A stretch of 64,000 nucleotides of DNA from positions 3,353,001 to 3,417,000 of the forward strand of contig NZ_JAYMGI010000002.1 in NCBI RefSeq assembly GCF_035825295.1, written 5' to 3'. The DNA is from Actinacidiphila sp. DG2A-62 (GTDB lineage: Bacteria; Actinomycetota; Actinomycetes; Streptomycetales; Streptomycetaceae). This document shows positions 34,985-44,700 of the stretch, piece by piece (within the stretch, counting starts at the first letter, position 1; each line of letters starts with the position of its first letter). Both the position numbers and the translations under genes were made by a program. The notes under the pieces were generated by a model. It was not told the DNA's origin, ran no database searches, and was given only the letters and a program-made list of their open reading frames with translations.

Positions 34985-35474
34985 CGGTCAGCCTCCGATA
35001 CGGGTCGAGCGGCGAGGAGAACGTCCCGCGCATGGTGGTCTTCGGCCCGAAGCCGACCGAGCGCAGGCCGCGCACCTCGCAGCTGACCTGCACGGCGAAG
35101 ATGCCCTGCTGGGGCGTCCAGCGGGTGCCGTCGAACGTCACGTCGACGTCGTCGCCTATGCAGATGCCCTTGAGCTCGTCGGCGACCGCGTTCCTGGCCT
35201 GGCTCTCGGCGGTGCCCAGGTCGCCCTGGAGCGAGCCGGACCTGGCCGCGTCGCGGGCCGCGCCGTCCAGCGAGCTGCGGGCGTCGACCATCTGGCCCAG
35301 GCCCACCAGCACCATGATGAACAGCACCAGCAGCGGCGCGAGGATCACCACCTCGATGGTGGCGATGCCCGCGTCGCGGTCCGTCACGGCCCCGCGGCCC
35401 CGGGCGGGTACGGACCGCGCGCCCGCGCCGTCGCGTACGGCCGCACGCGGCGTCGTCCGGGCTCCCCGCGTCAC
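34977..35474 (-). CDS. TadE-like minor pilin
   Basis: 165 residues from GTG 35474, chosen because it overlaps the previous stop as GTGA; GTG 35393 (VTDRDAGIAT) is an alternative that removes a non-conserved basic tail. The TadE motif is DRDAGIATIEVVILAPLLVL, with a prepilin-type Gly and the +5 Glu, then MVLVGLGQMVDARSSLDGAA. An exported C-terminal domain with two cysteines (ICIGDD, VSCEV) follows. It lies in the coupled set of pilus genes. Confidence 0.85.
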   Translation of the reverse strand: MTRGARTTPRAAVRDGAGARSVPARGRGAVTDRDAGIATIEVVILAPLLVLFIMVLVGLGQMVDARSSLDGAARDAARSGSLQGDLGTAESQARNAVADELKGICIGDDVDVTFDGTRWTPQQGIFAVQVSCEVRGLRSVGFGPKTTMRGTFSSPLDPYRRLTGG

Positions 35475-35950
35475 GGCGCACCGTCCGGGACGAAGCGCTC
35501 GACCGGTGAGGTGGACACCGCGGTCACGTGCAGGCCGAGCCACGGGACGACCGAGGGGACGGAACCGGTGACCGTCATCGTCACGACGTTGCCGTCCACC
35601 GTGGGCACGGCGCTCGGCGAGTCCAGCATCCCGCCGCCGAGCTGGTGGATGTACCAGTCGGCCTTGGCCCTCGCCTGGTCCTGCCAGTCCGAGCTGACCT
35701 GCTCCTGCTCCGCGCCCTTGCGCGCGCCCGCGCGGGCCGCCGCCACCGCGATGTGGTCGGCGAAGTAGTACATGGCGAACTGGACCGTGACGAAGACGAT
35801 CATGAAGAACAGCGGGGTGAGGAACACGAACTCGATCGCGCTCATGCCCCGGTCGTCCAGCGCGCGGGCGCGCCTGCCCACGCCGCTGTCGCCGTGGACG
35901 GCGTCCAGCCGACGGCGTACGGCGCGGCGAAGCGCGTGGTGAGTTCTCAT
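35471..35950 (-). CDS. TadE-like minor pilin
   Basis: 159 residues from ATG 35950. A basic N-terminus leads to DDRGMSAIEFVFLTPLFFMI, the TadE prepilin-like cleavage region with Glu at +5, and VQFAMYYFADHIAVAAARAG. The exported rest is short and without Cys. It is the first of three consecutive TadE/TadG-type genes, following the Flp pilin gene by 65 bp. Confidence 0.85.
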   Translation of the reverse strand: MRTHHALRRAVRRRLDAVHGDSGVGRRARALDDRGMSAIEFVFLTPLFFMIVFVTVQFAMYYFADHIAVAAARAGARKGAEQEQVSSDWQDQARAKADWYIHQLGGGMLDSPSAVPTVDGNVVTMTVTGSVPSVVPWLGLHVTAVSTSPVERFVPDGAP

Positions 35951-36015
35951 CCCCGTTGTCTTCCGTGTGGTGCGGCGCCCGGGCCGCGCGTGACGCGACC
36001 GGCCCTAGGCAGCGC

Positions 36016-36261
36016 TCAGCACTTGCTGGTGTCGGCCTTGTCGATGCACGTCTGGACCTTGTCGGTCTTGGTCTGCACGGCCTGGCTGATCGCGTAGCCG
36101 ACGCCGGCCACCAGCGCGGCGACGATCGCCGAGATGATGACCCACTCGACGGCCGAGGCGCCGCGGCTGCGGCCGTCCCGTGAACGCGCTTGGCCGAAGC
36201 GCCGCTTGACGAAGGAGGCGACCGAATGGGTCACCTTCCGGAAGCTGTTGGTTCCGTCCAT
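36016..36261 (-). CDS. flp: Flp-family type IVb pilin
   Basis: 81 residues from ATG 36261 with GAAAGGA upstream. The basic N-terminal half (VKRRFGQARSRDGRSR) leads to RGASAVEWVIISAIVAALVA. Cleavage after Gly would give ASAVEW, with the conserved Glu at +5 and Trp where Tyr is usual, followed by a single hydrophobic helix and a short tail with two Cys (TCIDKADTSKC), unusual for a Flp pilin. It is the presumed major subunit of the Tad pilus. No TadV prepilin peptidase gene is in the window. Confidence 0.9.
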   Translation of the reverse strand: MDGTNSFRKVTHSVASFVKRRFGQARSRDGRSRGASAVEWVIISAIVAALVAGVGYAISQAVQTKTDKVQTCIDKADTSKC

Positions 36262-36314
36262 GGTCCAGGTCCTTTCGAGACTGACGAAGCGGGTGGTGCG
36301 GTGGCGGGGCTTGC

Positions 36315-37223
36315 TCACGCAGCTTGGAACACGCGCATGGCCGCGGGGAACAGGAGAAAGACGAGGAAGCCCGCGCACAGCAGGAGCTGGGCGACGAGCA
36401 TGGACTGCGAGTTCTCGCCGGCCTTGCCCTCGATCTCGGCGAGTTCGCGGTGCCGCATGGTCTCGGCGCGCGAGGCCAGCGACTCGCGGACCTTGGCGCC
36501 GTCGTCGGCGACCAGGCCCAGGGTGACCGACAGGTCGGTCAGTTCCTCGATGCCGAGTTCGGCGCCGAGCCGGCCGAGCGCCACCCACTGGGTGGTGCCG
36601 GTGATCCGCGCGTCGGACAGGCAGTTGCGGATGCGCAGCAGCGCCCAGCCGTCGCTGACCTCGGCGGCGGCCATCAGCGCCTCGGGCAGACCGCGCCCGC
36701 CGGCCAGGTTCATCGACACCAGGTCGAGATAGGCGCCGATGACGCGGCGCAGGTCCTTGCGCTTCTTGGCCGCGTCGCGCCGCACCTCCAGGTCGGGCAG
36801 GAAGAAGAAGACGATGGCGAACAGCAGCGCGAGCCACACCGGGATGATCGGGTTGAGTCCCAGGCCCAGTTCCAGCACCGCGGCGAACACGAACGGCCCG
36901 AAGACCAGGCCGAACGCCGACAGCATGACCTTGGTCGCCAGGAAGCTCTCCCAGCTGCGGTCGAGCACCGCCAGGTCGGAGCGCAGCGAGCGCAGCTCCC
37001 AGCCCTGTTCGAGGTAGAAGAGGGCGACGCGGTGGCCGATCCGGCCGCGCAGGTCGGTCGGCCGCGGCTCGGGGCCGCCGGCCGGTCCCGCCGCGCGCAT
37101 CGCGTCGATCTCGGCGACCCGCGCGGCGGCGCTGCGGCGGCTCGGCGACAGCGCGCGGATCAGCGCGAAGACGCCGAGTCCGACGAGTGCTCCCAGCAGG
37201 CAGCTCAGCAGGATCGTGCTCAC
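36315..37223 (-). CDS. tadC: TadC-like inner membrane pilus assembly protein
   Basis: 302 residues from GTG 37223, overlapping the TadB stop (GTGA). A type II secretion F domain is flanked by helices: STILLSCLLGALVGLGVFAL at the N-terminus, VWLALLFAIVFFFLPDLEVR in the middle, SMNLAGGRGLPEALMAAAEV in the cytoplasmic F domain, and AQLLLCAGFLVFLLFPAAM at the end. TadB and TadC form the GspF-like platform that couples the CpaF ATPase to pilin extrusion. Confidence 0.88.
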   Translation of the reverse strand: MSTILLSCLLGALVGLGVFALIRALSPSRRSAAARVAEIDAMRAAGPAGGPEPRPTDLRGRIGHRVALFYLEQGWELRSLRSDLAVLDRSWESFLATKVMLSAFGLVFGPFVFAAVLELGLGLNPIIPVWLALLFAIVFFFLPDLEVRRDAAKKRKDLRRVIGAYLDLVSMNLAGGRGLPEALMAAAEVSDGWALLRIRNCLSDARITGTTQWVALGRLGAELGIEELTDLSVTLGLVADDGAKVRESLASRAETMRHRELAEIEGKAGENSQSMLVAQLLLCAGFLVFLLFPAAMRVFQAA

Positions 37224-38356
37224 CGCGGCCTCCCGTCCTGCGTCGGCACGGCGCCTTGGGCGGCGCCGGGCGGCTGGTGCCCTGGTGCGTAGGGGCCGGC
37301 CGGGCCTGCCTGGCCGACGGCGCCCGCGTGGCCGACGGCGCCCGCGCGGCCGGGCACGTTCGCGTGGCCCGCGTGACCGGGCGCGGCCTGCGGGCCGGCC
37401 TGCGCTCCGTAGACGCCGGCCTGGGCGCCCGCGGAGGCTCCCGGCGGTACGAACCGGCCGGGCACGGCGTGCTGGTCGCCGGCCCGTTCCGGGGCGTGCA
37501 CCAGGAACCGGTCCGGCGTCTCCACCTTGGACAGGCTGCGCAGCCACCAGAACCCGGCGCCGAACAGCGCGCACACCACGGCCAGCACCAACTGGCCGAG
37601 CAGCGTGCCGTAGGGCTCGACGAAGCTGCGGTTGAAGATGGCCAGCGCGAGAATCACCACGACCGACACGACGACGACGATCTGCACGCTGCGCCGGGTG
37701 CTGGCGCGTTCGGCCATCACGCGCTGGCGCATGTCGACCTCCTCGCGGGCGGACTTGGCGAGCGCGCCGAGCACCTCGCGCAGGCCGGGGCCGCGCAGCC
37801 GGGCGTTGAGGATGAGCGCGGCGATGATGATGTCGGCCGACGCGTCGTCGATCTCGTCCGCCAGGTGCTGGAGCGCCTCGGGCAGCGGGGTGCGGGCGCG
37901 CAGCCGGTCCACCAGGGAGTCCAGGTGGCCGCGGAGCGCGGGGGCCGCGGCGCGGGCCGAGGCGGGTATGGCCTGCTCCAGGCCGACGGCGCCGGCGATG
38001 GTGTCGCGCAGCGACTCCGTCCAGCCGGCCAGGGCCTCGACGCGCTTCATCGCCGCGCGCTCCTCGGCGGCGCCGCCGAACAGCCGGTCCCAGACGAAGA
38101 CCAGGACCGCGGTGGCCACGCCCAGCACCGCCCAGCGGGTCAGGCCGAGCACCGCCAGGCCCACGATGACGGCGATCGAGCCGCGCTGGGACAGGAAGCG
38201 GATCAGGTCCGAGGCGCGCTCGGCGGTGGTCTCGCCGGCCTGCGGCGGTTTGGGCGCCCAGCCGCGCATGGCGACGACGAACAGCGCGACGCCGCCGCCC
38301 GCCAGGGCGCCGGCCAGCAGTCCGTAGAGCACCGACAGGGAGAAGACTCCGGTCAT
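37220..38356 (-). CDS. tadB: TadB-like inner membrane pilus assembly protein
   Basis: 378 residues from ATG 38356, where TGATG overlaps the CpaF stop; GTG 38365 is an alternative. Helices flank a GspF-type domain (about 115-230): MKRVEALAGWTESLRDTIA, HLADEIDDASADIIIAALIL. The C-terminal 90 residues are a Gly/Ala/Pro/His-rich tail (QAGPQAAPGHAGHANVPGR) of low complexity, unusual for TadB and probably cytoplasmic. It partners TadC. Confidence 0.88.
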   Translation of the reverse strand: MTGVFSLSVLYGLLAGALAGGGVALFVVAMRGWAPKPPQAGETTAERASDLIRFLSQRGSIAVIVGLAVLGLTRWAVLGVATAVLVFVWDRLFGGAAEERAAMKRVEALAGWTESLRDTIAGAVGLEQAIPASARAAAPALRGHLDSLVDRLRARTPLPEALQHLADEIDDASADIIIAALILNARLRGPGLREVLGALAKSAREEVDMRQRVMAERASTRRSVQIVVVVSVVVILALAIFNRSFVEPYGTLLGQLVLAVVCALFGAGFWWLRSLSKVETPDRFLVHAPERAGDQHAVPGRFVPPGASAGAQAGVYGAQAGPQAAPGHAGHANVPGRAGAVGHAGAVGQAGPAGPYAPGHQPPGAAQGAVPTQDGRPR

Positions 38357-39663
38357 CACCGCCACACCCCCGTGGGCTGGTAGCCGTTGGCGAGCAGTTC
38401 GTCGAGGCAGGCGATGGGGGCGTGCGGCATGGCGACGCCCTCCCTGCCCTCGGCGAAGACCTCGCTGGAAAGGACCCGGCCGTCCACGCCGTTGACCTCG
38501 CGGATGGAGGTGACGACGCGGCGCAGGGTGCCGCCGCGCTGGAAGTCGTTGCGCCGCTGGACGAAGACGACGAAGTCGATCGCGCCGGCCACCAGCATCT
38601 GGGACGCCTCGACGGGCAGCCGCTCCTGCGCCTGGAGGGCGTAGGTGGAGATGCGGTTGAACACCTCGGAGGAGCTGTTGGCGTGGATCGTGGACAGCGA
38701 GCCGTCGTTGCCCTGGGACATCGCGTTGAGCATGGTGACGATCTCGTCGCCGAGCACCTCGCCGACGATGACCCGGGAGGGGTTCATGCGCAGCGAGCGG
38801 CGGACGAGTTCGGCCATGGAGATGGCGCCCAGGCCCTCGGAGTTGGGCAGCCGCTCCTCGAACGCCACCACGTTGGGGTGGAGTTCGGGGAACTGGTCGA
38901 GGCCCAGCTCCAGGGCGCGTTCGACGGTGATGAGCCGCTCGTGCGGCGGGATGACGTTGGCCAGCGCGCGCAGCAGCGTGGTCTTGCCGGCGTTGGTGGC
39001 GCCCGCGATCATGATGTTCTTCCTGGCCAGCACGGCCGCGGACAGGAAGGAGCCGATCTCGGGGGTCAGCGTGTAGTTGCCGACGAGGTCGGCGAGGAAC
39101 ACCTTGCCGAGGCGGGCGCGGCGGATGGACAGCGCGGGCCTGCGGGTGACGTCCATGACCGCGGAGAGCCGGGAGCCGTCGGGCAGCCGCAGGTCCAGCT
39201 GCGGGTTGGCGGTGTCGAAGGGGCGCGAGGACAGGCCGGAGTAGGCGCCCAGCACCTGGATCAGCTCGACGAGTTCCTCGTCGGAGTCCGCGACCGCCTC
39301 GCCCTGCACCTCGCGGCCGTCGGCGTAGCCGATGAAGACCTGGTCGCAGCCGTTGATGTCGATGTTCTCGACCTCGGGGTCGTCCAGCAGCGGCTGCAGC
39401 CGGCCGACGCCGAAGAGCGCGGCGTGCACCGCGGCGGCGTACGCCTCCTCGGCCTGCGCGTCCGGCGGGGTGCGGCCGATGGAGATCTCGGCGCGGGCGT
39501 ACTCCTCCAGGATCTGGGCGATGATGGCGCGCGCGAAGTGCCGCTCGTCCTCGGCCGACATGGCGAGGCGGCCCTCGACCTGGTCGGTGCGGCGCTGTTC
39601 GGCGATGCGGTCGCCGGCCTCCTGGCGGAAGCGCTTGACGAGCTGGTGGTCGACGTCGCTCAT
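38356..39663 (-). CDS. cpaF: CpaF/TadA-family pilus assembly ATPase
   Basis: 435 residues from ATG 39663. A secretion NTPase of the VirB11/GspE superfamily: N-terminal domain with VHAALFGVGRLQPLLDDPEV and DINGCDQVFI; Walker A MIAGATNAGKTTLLRALANV (about 222-241); Asp box LITVERALELGL; Walker B region NPSRVIVGEVLGDEIVTML; His box GSLSTIHANSS. It powers assembly of the Flp pilus. It lies 49 bp after the CpaE-like gene and overlaps TadB. Confidence 0.95.
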   Translation of the reverse strand: MSDVDHQLVKRFRQEAGDRIAEQRRTDQVEGRLAMSAEDERHFARAIIAQILEEYARAEISIGRTPPDAQAEEAYAAAVHAALFGVGRLQPLLDDPEVENIDINGCDQVFIGYADGREVQGEAVADSDEELVELIQVLGAYSGLSSRPFDTANPQLDLRLPDGSRLSAVMDVTRRPALSIRRARLGKVFLADLVGNYTLTPEIGSFLSAAVLARKNIMIAGATNAGKTTLLRALANVIPPHERLITVERALELGLDQFPELHPNVVAFEERLPNSEGLGAISMAELVRRSLRMNPSRVIVGEVLGDEIVTMLNAMSQGNDGSLSTIHANSSSEVFNRISTYALQAQERLPVEASQMLVAGAIDFVVFVQRRNDFQRGGTLRRVVTSIREVNGVDGRVLSSEVFAEGREGVAMPHAPIACLDELLANGYQPTGVWR

Positions 39664-39712
39664 CGCCGATCGCCGCCGCTCGGGCGTGCGGCCCCCCGCC
39701 GCGGCCGACCGC

Positions 39713-40513
39713 TCATCGGAAGACTCCGTAGCGCTGCGGGACGTCGGCGGCGACCTGGCGGGCGGAGCGGATCAGCAGGGACTTGTCGAGGCGGCCGCGG
39801 CGGCGGCCGTTGAGGGTCTCGGCGCCCGCGGTGTCCATGGCCAGGGTGCCGACCACCCGGGCGGAGATCTGCGAGGCCACCAGCATCTCGTTGACCTGCG
39901 CGGCGATGCGGGCGCTCGATCCGGCGTCGGCGATCAGCAGCACGCCGATCGGCGGGAAGCCGAGGGTGGCCGCGCCGCGCTGGGAGCCGTGCAGTTTGGC
40001 GGAGAGCGCGCCGGCCCGGTCGCGGACCCTGGCCAGGTGCTCGGGCTCGGTGCGGGAGACCAGCAGCACCAGGGCGGCGTGCGGGAAGAGGTCGAGGATG
40101 GCCGAGTCGGGGCCGATCCGGCCGCAGTCGGCGATGACGTCGGCGGCGCCGTTGGGCGACTCGGCGAGGGTGGCGAAGGCGCTGCCCAGGATGTTCCACA
40201 GGCCGGCGATGCCGGCGGCCTGCTCGGCGCTGCCGAGGCCGACCAGGACGTCGAGGCCGCCGGCCAGCGGCTGGGCGTGGTCCCACAACTGCTCGGCGGC
40301 CAGGCCGTGCCGGGCGGTCGCGGCGAGCGAGAGCATCCCGGAGTTGGGGTTGAGCACGCCGCCGTGCGCGCCGACCGCGCGGTAGACGAGGTCGCCGCCG
40401 GACGGGTCGGCCTCGGCGAGCAGCACCCGCCGGGGCCACACCGCGGCCAGCGCGACCGCGGTGGTGCTGACGCCGGGCGACCCCTTGTCGGCGGCGATAG
40501 CGATCAGTGCCAT
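39713..40513 (-). CDS. CpaE/TadZ-like MinD-family protein
   Basis: 266 residues from ATG 40513. A ParA/MinD-type fold beginning MALIAIAADKGSPGVSTTAV. The deviant Walker A KGGxGKST is here KGSPGVSTT, so the catalytic Lys of the P-loop is Val while the signature Lys at the start is kept. Switch-like LLAEADPSGGDL and IADCGRIGPDS are present. TadZ-like proteins localise the pilus machine at the cell pole; loss of the P-loop Lys suggests binding without efficient ATP hydrolysis. It lies between the CpaB-like and CpaF genes. Confidence 0.85.
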   Translation of the reverse strand: MALIAIAADKGSPGVSTTAVALAAVWPRRVLLAEADPSGGDLVYRAVGAHGGVLNPNSGMLSLAATARHGLAAEQLWDHAQPLAGGLDVLVGLGSAEQAAGIAGLWNILGSAFATLAESPNGAADVIADCGRIGPDSAILDLFPHAALVLLVSRTEPEHLARVRDRAGALSAKLHGSQRGAATLGFPPIGVLLIADAGSSARIAAQVNEMLVASQISARVVGTLAMDTAGAETLNGRRRGRLDKSLLIRSARQVAADVPQRYGVFR

Positions 40514-40530
40514 GTCGTGTCGCCGCTCGC

Positions 40531-41262
40531 TCAGTTCTTGCCGGACGGGACGACGACCAGCGCGACGCCGCCGTTGGACGCGGCGTAGGCCAGGGCGCCG
40601 GCGACCGTGGAGTCGGCGACGACGGAGACGGTGGTGTCGCCGCTCGCGCCCTGGCTGTCGGAGCCGCCGGCCAGTGTCTTGACGACCAGGCTGCTGCTGA
40701 TCGGGGTGCCGGTGGCGGCGCTGTCGGCGCCGGACTTGCCGGTGTCGCTGCCGACGGCGAAGGCGGCGACGGTGTCGCCGACCTTGAGGTCGGTGGGGTA
40801 CTGCCCCTCCTTCAGGGACAGTCCGACCAGCGACTTGCCCGCGGGCAGGCCGACCTGGTTCTTGGTGATCATGGAGGTGACCAGGACCGAGCCGCGGGTG
40901 AGATCGGTGGCCGCCCGGTAATGGGCGGTCAGGTCGCCGCGCTGGGCCCAGGTGACGAAGTCCACGCCGGTGTTCTCGGAGACCTCGACCTCGCGCAGCG
41001 CGGAGGACGGGATGGGCGCTCCGGCCGGCACCGGCTCGGCGATCTCCACCACGGACACCTTGTTGCCGGCGCGCATCACGACGACCGTGGCGCCGAGCGC
41101 GCCGACCAGGATGAGCAGGACGGCCAGCGCGGCGAGCGCGGGCTTGCGCTCGCGCGGCGCGGACGGCAGTCGGTCTCCGCCTACCGGCGCGCCGTGCACC
41201 GGTGCAGGAACGGACTGGCGGCTCCGGCCGCCGCCCGCAGCGGATCGTTCCCTGGTCTTCAC
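40531..41262 (-). CDS. RcpC/CpaB-like SAF-domain pilus assembly protein
   Basis: 243 residues from GTG 41262 (VKTRERSAAGG) behind GGGGG. A single N-terminal helix (ALAALAVLLILVGALGATVV, about 42-61) is followed by an exported SAF domain (VVEIAEPVPAGAPIPSSALR, about 70-130) and a C-terminal domain (GLSLKEGQYPTDLKVGDTVA). It heads the Tad operon, so the operon promoter must lie in 41263-41723. In Gram-negative systems this protein works with the outer-membrane secretin; its role in a monoderm is presumably linked to the cell wall. Confidence 0.85.
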   Translation of the reverse strand: MKTRERSAAGGGRSRQSVPAPVHGAPVGGDRLPSAPRERKPALAALAVLLILVGALGATVVVMRAGNKVSVVEIAEPVPAGAPIPSSALREVEVSENTGVDFVTWAQRGDLTAHYRAATDLTRGSVLVTSMITKNQVGLPAGKSLVGLSLKEGQYPTDLKVGDTVAAFAVGSDTGKSGADSAATGTPISSSLVVKTLAGGSDSQGASGDTTVSVVADSTVAGALAYAASNGGVALVVVPSGKN

Positions 41263-41723
41263 GTCACTGCCCCCGTCGAGCCGGCGTGTGTGCGATATGG
41301 CGTCTGTGGATCGGCCGCGTGGTGAGGTCCGCCGCACTCCGGTCCGGCGACGGCCCCGCGGGCCGGTGTCAAGTCACCGCACGCTATCAGCGCCTTACAA
41401 ACACCCTCAAGGCGCATTGCGTGACAACCGACTCACAGCCCTGCAACAGAACGGAACGACCTTTCGCTGACATGCCCACTTCGAGGCTGCCCGGTCAGGA
41501 CGCCCGGTCCCACCCCTTTTGCGCGGTCCGGCTCCGTACCACTGTCCCACCGCTCACCGGGCCCGTGTCCAGCCCCGATTCCGGCCTGTGGACAAACATG
41601 TGCAGGTTGTCCACAGGCATCGCACCTGCCGTCCCGCGAGCCGTCCCGAGCGGTTATCGTCCTTGGACAGAACGTGGAAGAACGTGGACGGAACACAGCA
41701 GGTACCGGGGGAACGAGGACGCC
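41263..41723. promoter_or_regulatory. 461-bp divergent promoter region, Tad operon and FHA-FtsK gene
   Basis: No gene with coding bias is present. The middle (about 41370-41470) is markedly less GC-rich, with GCTATCAGCGCCTTACAAACA and GACAACCGACTCACAGC, a plausible pair of divergent promoters. Near the FHA-FtsK start are GTTATCGTCC at 41654 and the direct repeat GAACGTGGAAGAACGTGGAC at about 41671-41690. GAGGAC precedes GTG 41724. Confidence 0.45.
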
Positions 41724-44700
41724 GTGCGCTTGTCGTTGACCGTGGTCGACCCGCTCGGCGGGGACCGCGCCGATGTGGTGGTGGACACCGAGCCCGCCTC
41801 GACCGTGGCCGACGTCGCACGCGAGTTGGGCCGCACGGTCGGCGGCGGCGGCGCGGAGATCATCTCGATCGCCGGCGGCACCGCCCGCACGCCGGGCGCG
41901 CCCGCGGTCTACGTGGACGGGTACGCGGTCGACCCCGGCTGGTCGGTGGCCCAGTCGCCGCTGCGCGAGGGCGCGGTGGTCAGCCTCTACGACCCGGCGG
42001 GCTGCCTGCCCGGCGAGCCGGCCGGCGTGGTCGAGGTGCGGGTGGCCGGCGGTCCCGACGCGGGCGCGGTGCACCGTCTGGGCATCGGCCGGGTGGAGAT
42101 CGGCCGCGGGCCGGCCGCCCGCATCCGCATCGACGACTCCGAACTGGCCGACCGCGCCGCGGTGCTGACGGTCGGCATGGGCGGCACCTGCCAGGTGACG
42201 ATCGGCGGCGAGACGAGGGAGTGGCCGCTGGGCGACCAGCTGGCCCTGGGCAACAGCCTGCTGGAGCTGGGCCCCTACGTCCCGCCGAACGCCGCGCTGC
42301 ACCCGGGCGAGGACGGCGCCACCTACGACTACAACCGGCCGCCGCGGCTGACGCCGCCGGAGCGCACCACCCACTTCCGGCTGCCCAGCCCGCCGCGCGA
42401 GCCCAACGCCCGCCCGCTGCCCTGGCTGATGGCGCTCATGCCGCTGGTCATGGCGGTGACCATGGCGTTCATGATGCACCGGATGATGTATCTGGTCATG
42501 GCGGTGGTCAGCCCGGTGGTGATGGTCGGCAACTACTTCATGGACCGCAAGAACGGCCGCAAGTCCTTCGCCAAGACCGTCGCGGAGTACCGCGAGCGCA
42601 AGGAGGCCATCGAGCGCGACGCGCGGACAGCGCTGGACCTGGAGCGCAAGGACCGCGCGGCCGCCTCGCCCGACCCGGCCACCGTGCTCAACACCGCGAC
42701 GGGACCGCGCACCCGGCTGTGGGAGCGCCGCCGCGGCGACGCCGACCACCTGCTGCTGCGGGTGGGCACCGCCAAGCTGCCGTCCGAGGTCGTCCTGGAC
42801 GACCCGGAGCAGGAGGAGCACCGCCGCAAGGTCACCTGGGAGATCGACGACGCACCGGTGGCGGTGGAGCTGCGCCGCCTCGGGGTGATCGGCTTCGCCG
42901 CGCCGGGCGAGGACGCGCGGGCGATGGGCCGCTGGGCGGTCGCCCAGATGGCCGCGCTCAGCAGCCCGATGGACGTGCAGTTCTACGTGCTCACCGAGCA
43001 GTCGGGCCGGGACAGCTGGGACTGGGTGCGGTGGCTGCCGCACTCGCGGCCGACGGACGGCCAGGACGCGGTCGCCCTGATGGGCACCGACGCCGAGACG
43101 GTCGCCGCGCGCATCGCCGAGCTGGGCTCGATCCTCGACGGCCGGCAGAAGGCCAAGCAGAAGGCGGGCAGCGCCGCCAACCACGCGGCGTTCTTCAAGG
43201 ACCCGGACATCGTGGTGGTCCTGGACGGCTCGCGCCGGCTGCGCGCGATGCCCGGCGTGGTGCAGCTGCTGCGCGAGGGGCCCGGCGTCGGGATCTTCTC
43301 GATCTGCCTGGACTCCGAGGAGCGCTTCCTGCCCGGCGAGTGCCAGGCCGTGGCGAGCGCGGAGTTCGAGGCCGCGGCCGAGCCCGCGCAGGTGTCCTCG
43401 GTGCCCGGCCCGCGCGGCGGCGCGGCCCCCCAGGGCGGCTTCCCCTCGCTCAACGCCTGGTACACCGGCGCCCAGCAGACCCAGACGGTGGCCGCCGAGC
43501 CCGCGCCCGGCGCGTTCCGGCTGCGGGTGGAGCAGGCGGGCGCGGCCCGCATCCGCAAGGTCCGCCCTGACCTGGTGTCGGCCGCCTGGTGCGCCCGGCT
43601 GGCCCGCTGCCTGTCCCCGATCCGCGACATCAGCGGCGACGCGGAGGACTCGGCGATCCCCGGCTCCAGCCGGCTGCTCGACGTGCTGGAGCTGGAGCCG
43701 CCGACCGCCGACGCGATCGCCGCGCGCTGGCGGCTGAGCCCGATCTCCACCCAGGCCGTGGTCGGCGAGTCCTACGACGGCCCGTTCGCCATCGACATCC
43801 GCAAGGACGGCCCGCACGGCCTGATCGCCGGCACCACCGGTTCCGGCAAGTCGGAGCTGCTGCAGACCATCGTCGCCTCGCTCGCGGTGGCCAACACCCC
43901 CGAGGCGATGACCTTCGTCCTGGTCGACTACAAGGGCGGCTCGGCGTTCAAGGACTGCGTCCAGCTGCCGCACACCGTCGGCATGGTCACCGACCTCGAC
44001 GCCCACCTGGTGGAGCGCGCGCTGGAGTCGCTCGGCGCGGAGCTGAAGCGGCGCGAGCACATCCTGGCCGAGGCCGGCGCCAAGGACATCGAGGACTACA
44101 CCGACCTGATGCGGCGGCAGGGCGGCCTGACGCCCATGCCCCGGCTGCTGATCGTCATCGACGAGTTCGCCTCGATGGTCCGCGAACTGCCGGACTTCGT
44201 CACCGGCCTGGTGAACATCGCCCAGCGCGGCCGTTCGCTGGGCATCCACCTGATCCTGGCCACCCAGCGCCCCAGCGGCGTGGTCTCGCCCGAGATCCGC
44301 GCCAACACCAACCTGCGCATCGCGCTGCGCGTCACCGACGGCAGCGAGTCCTCCGACGTCATCGACGCGCCGGACGCGGGCACCATCTCCAAGTCCACGC
44401 CCGGCCGCGCCTATGTGCGTCTCGGCGCGACGTCGCTGGTGCCCTTCCAGTCCGGCCGGGTCGGCGGCCGGCGCCCCGGCGCGGTGCAGAACACCACGGT
44501 GGCGCCGTGGGTGGGCGTGGTGGAGTGGGCCCAACTGGGCCGCAGCGCACCGCGCCAGGCCTGGCGCGACGACCGAAGAGGACGAGATCACCGACCTGAA
44601 AGTGCTGGTCGAGGCGATCTGCGCGGCCAACGAACGGCTCGGCATCCCGGCCCAGCACAGCCCCTGGCTGCCGGCGCTGCCCGATTCGCTGCGGCTGGAC

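Noticed and set aside
41202..41723. Extension of the FHA-FtsK gene to 41202
   Set aside because: The region is less GC-rich, overlaps the CpaB promoter and lacks coding bias; GTG 41724 has a ribosome-binding site and the family start.
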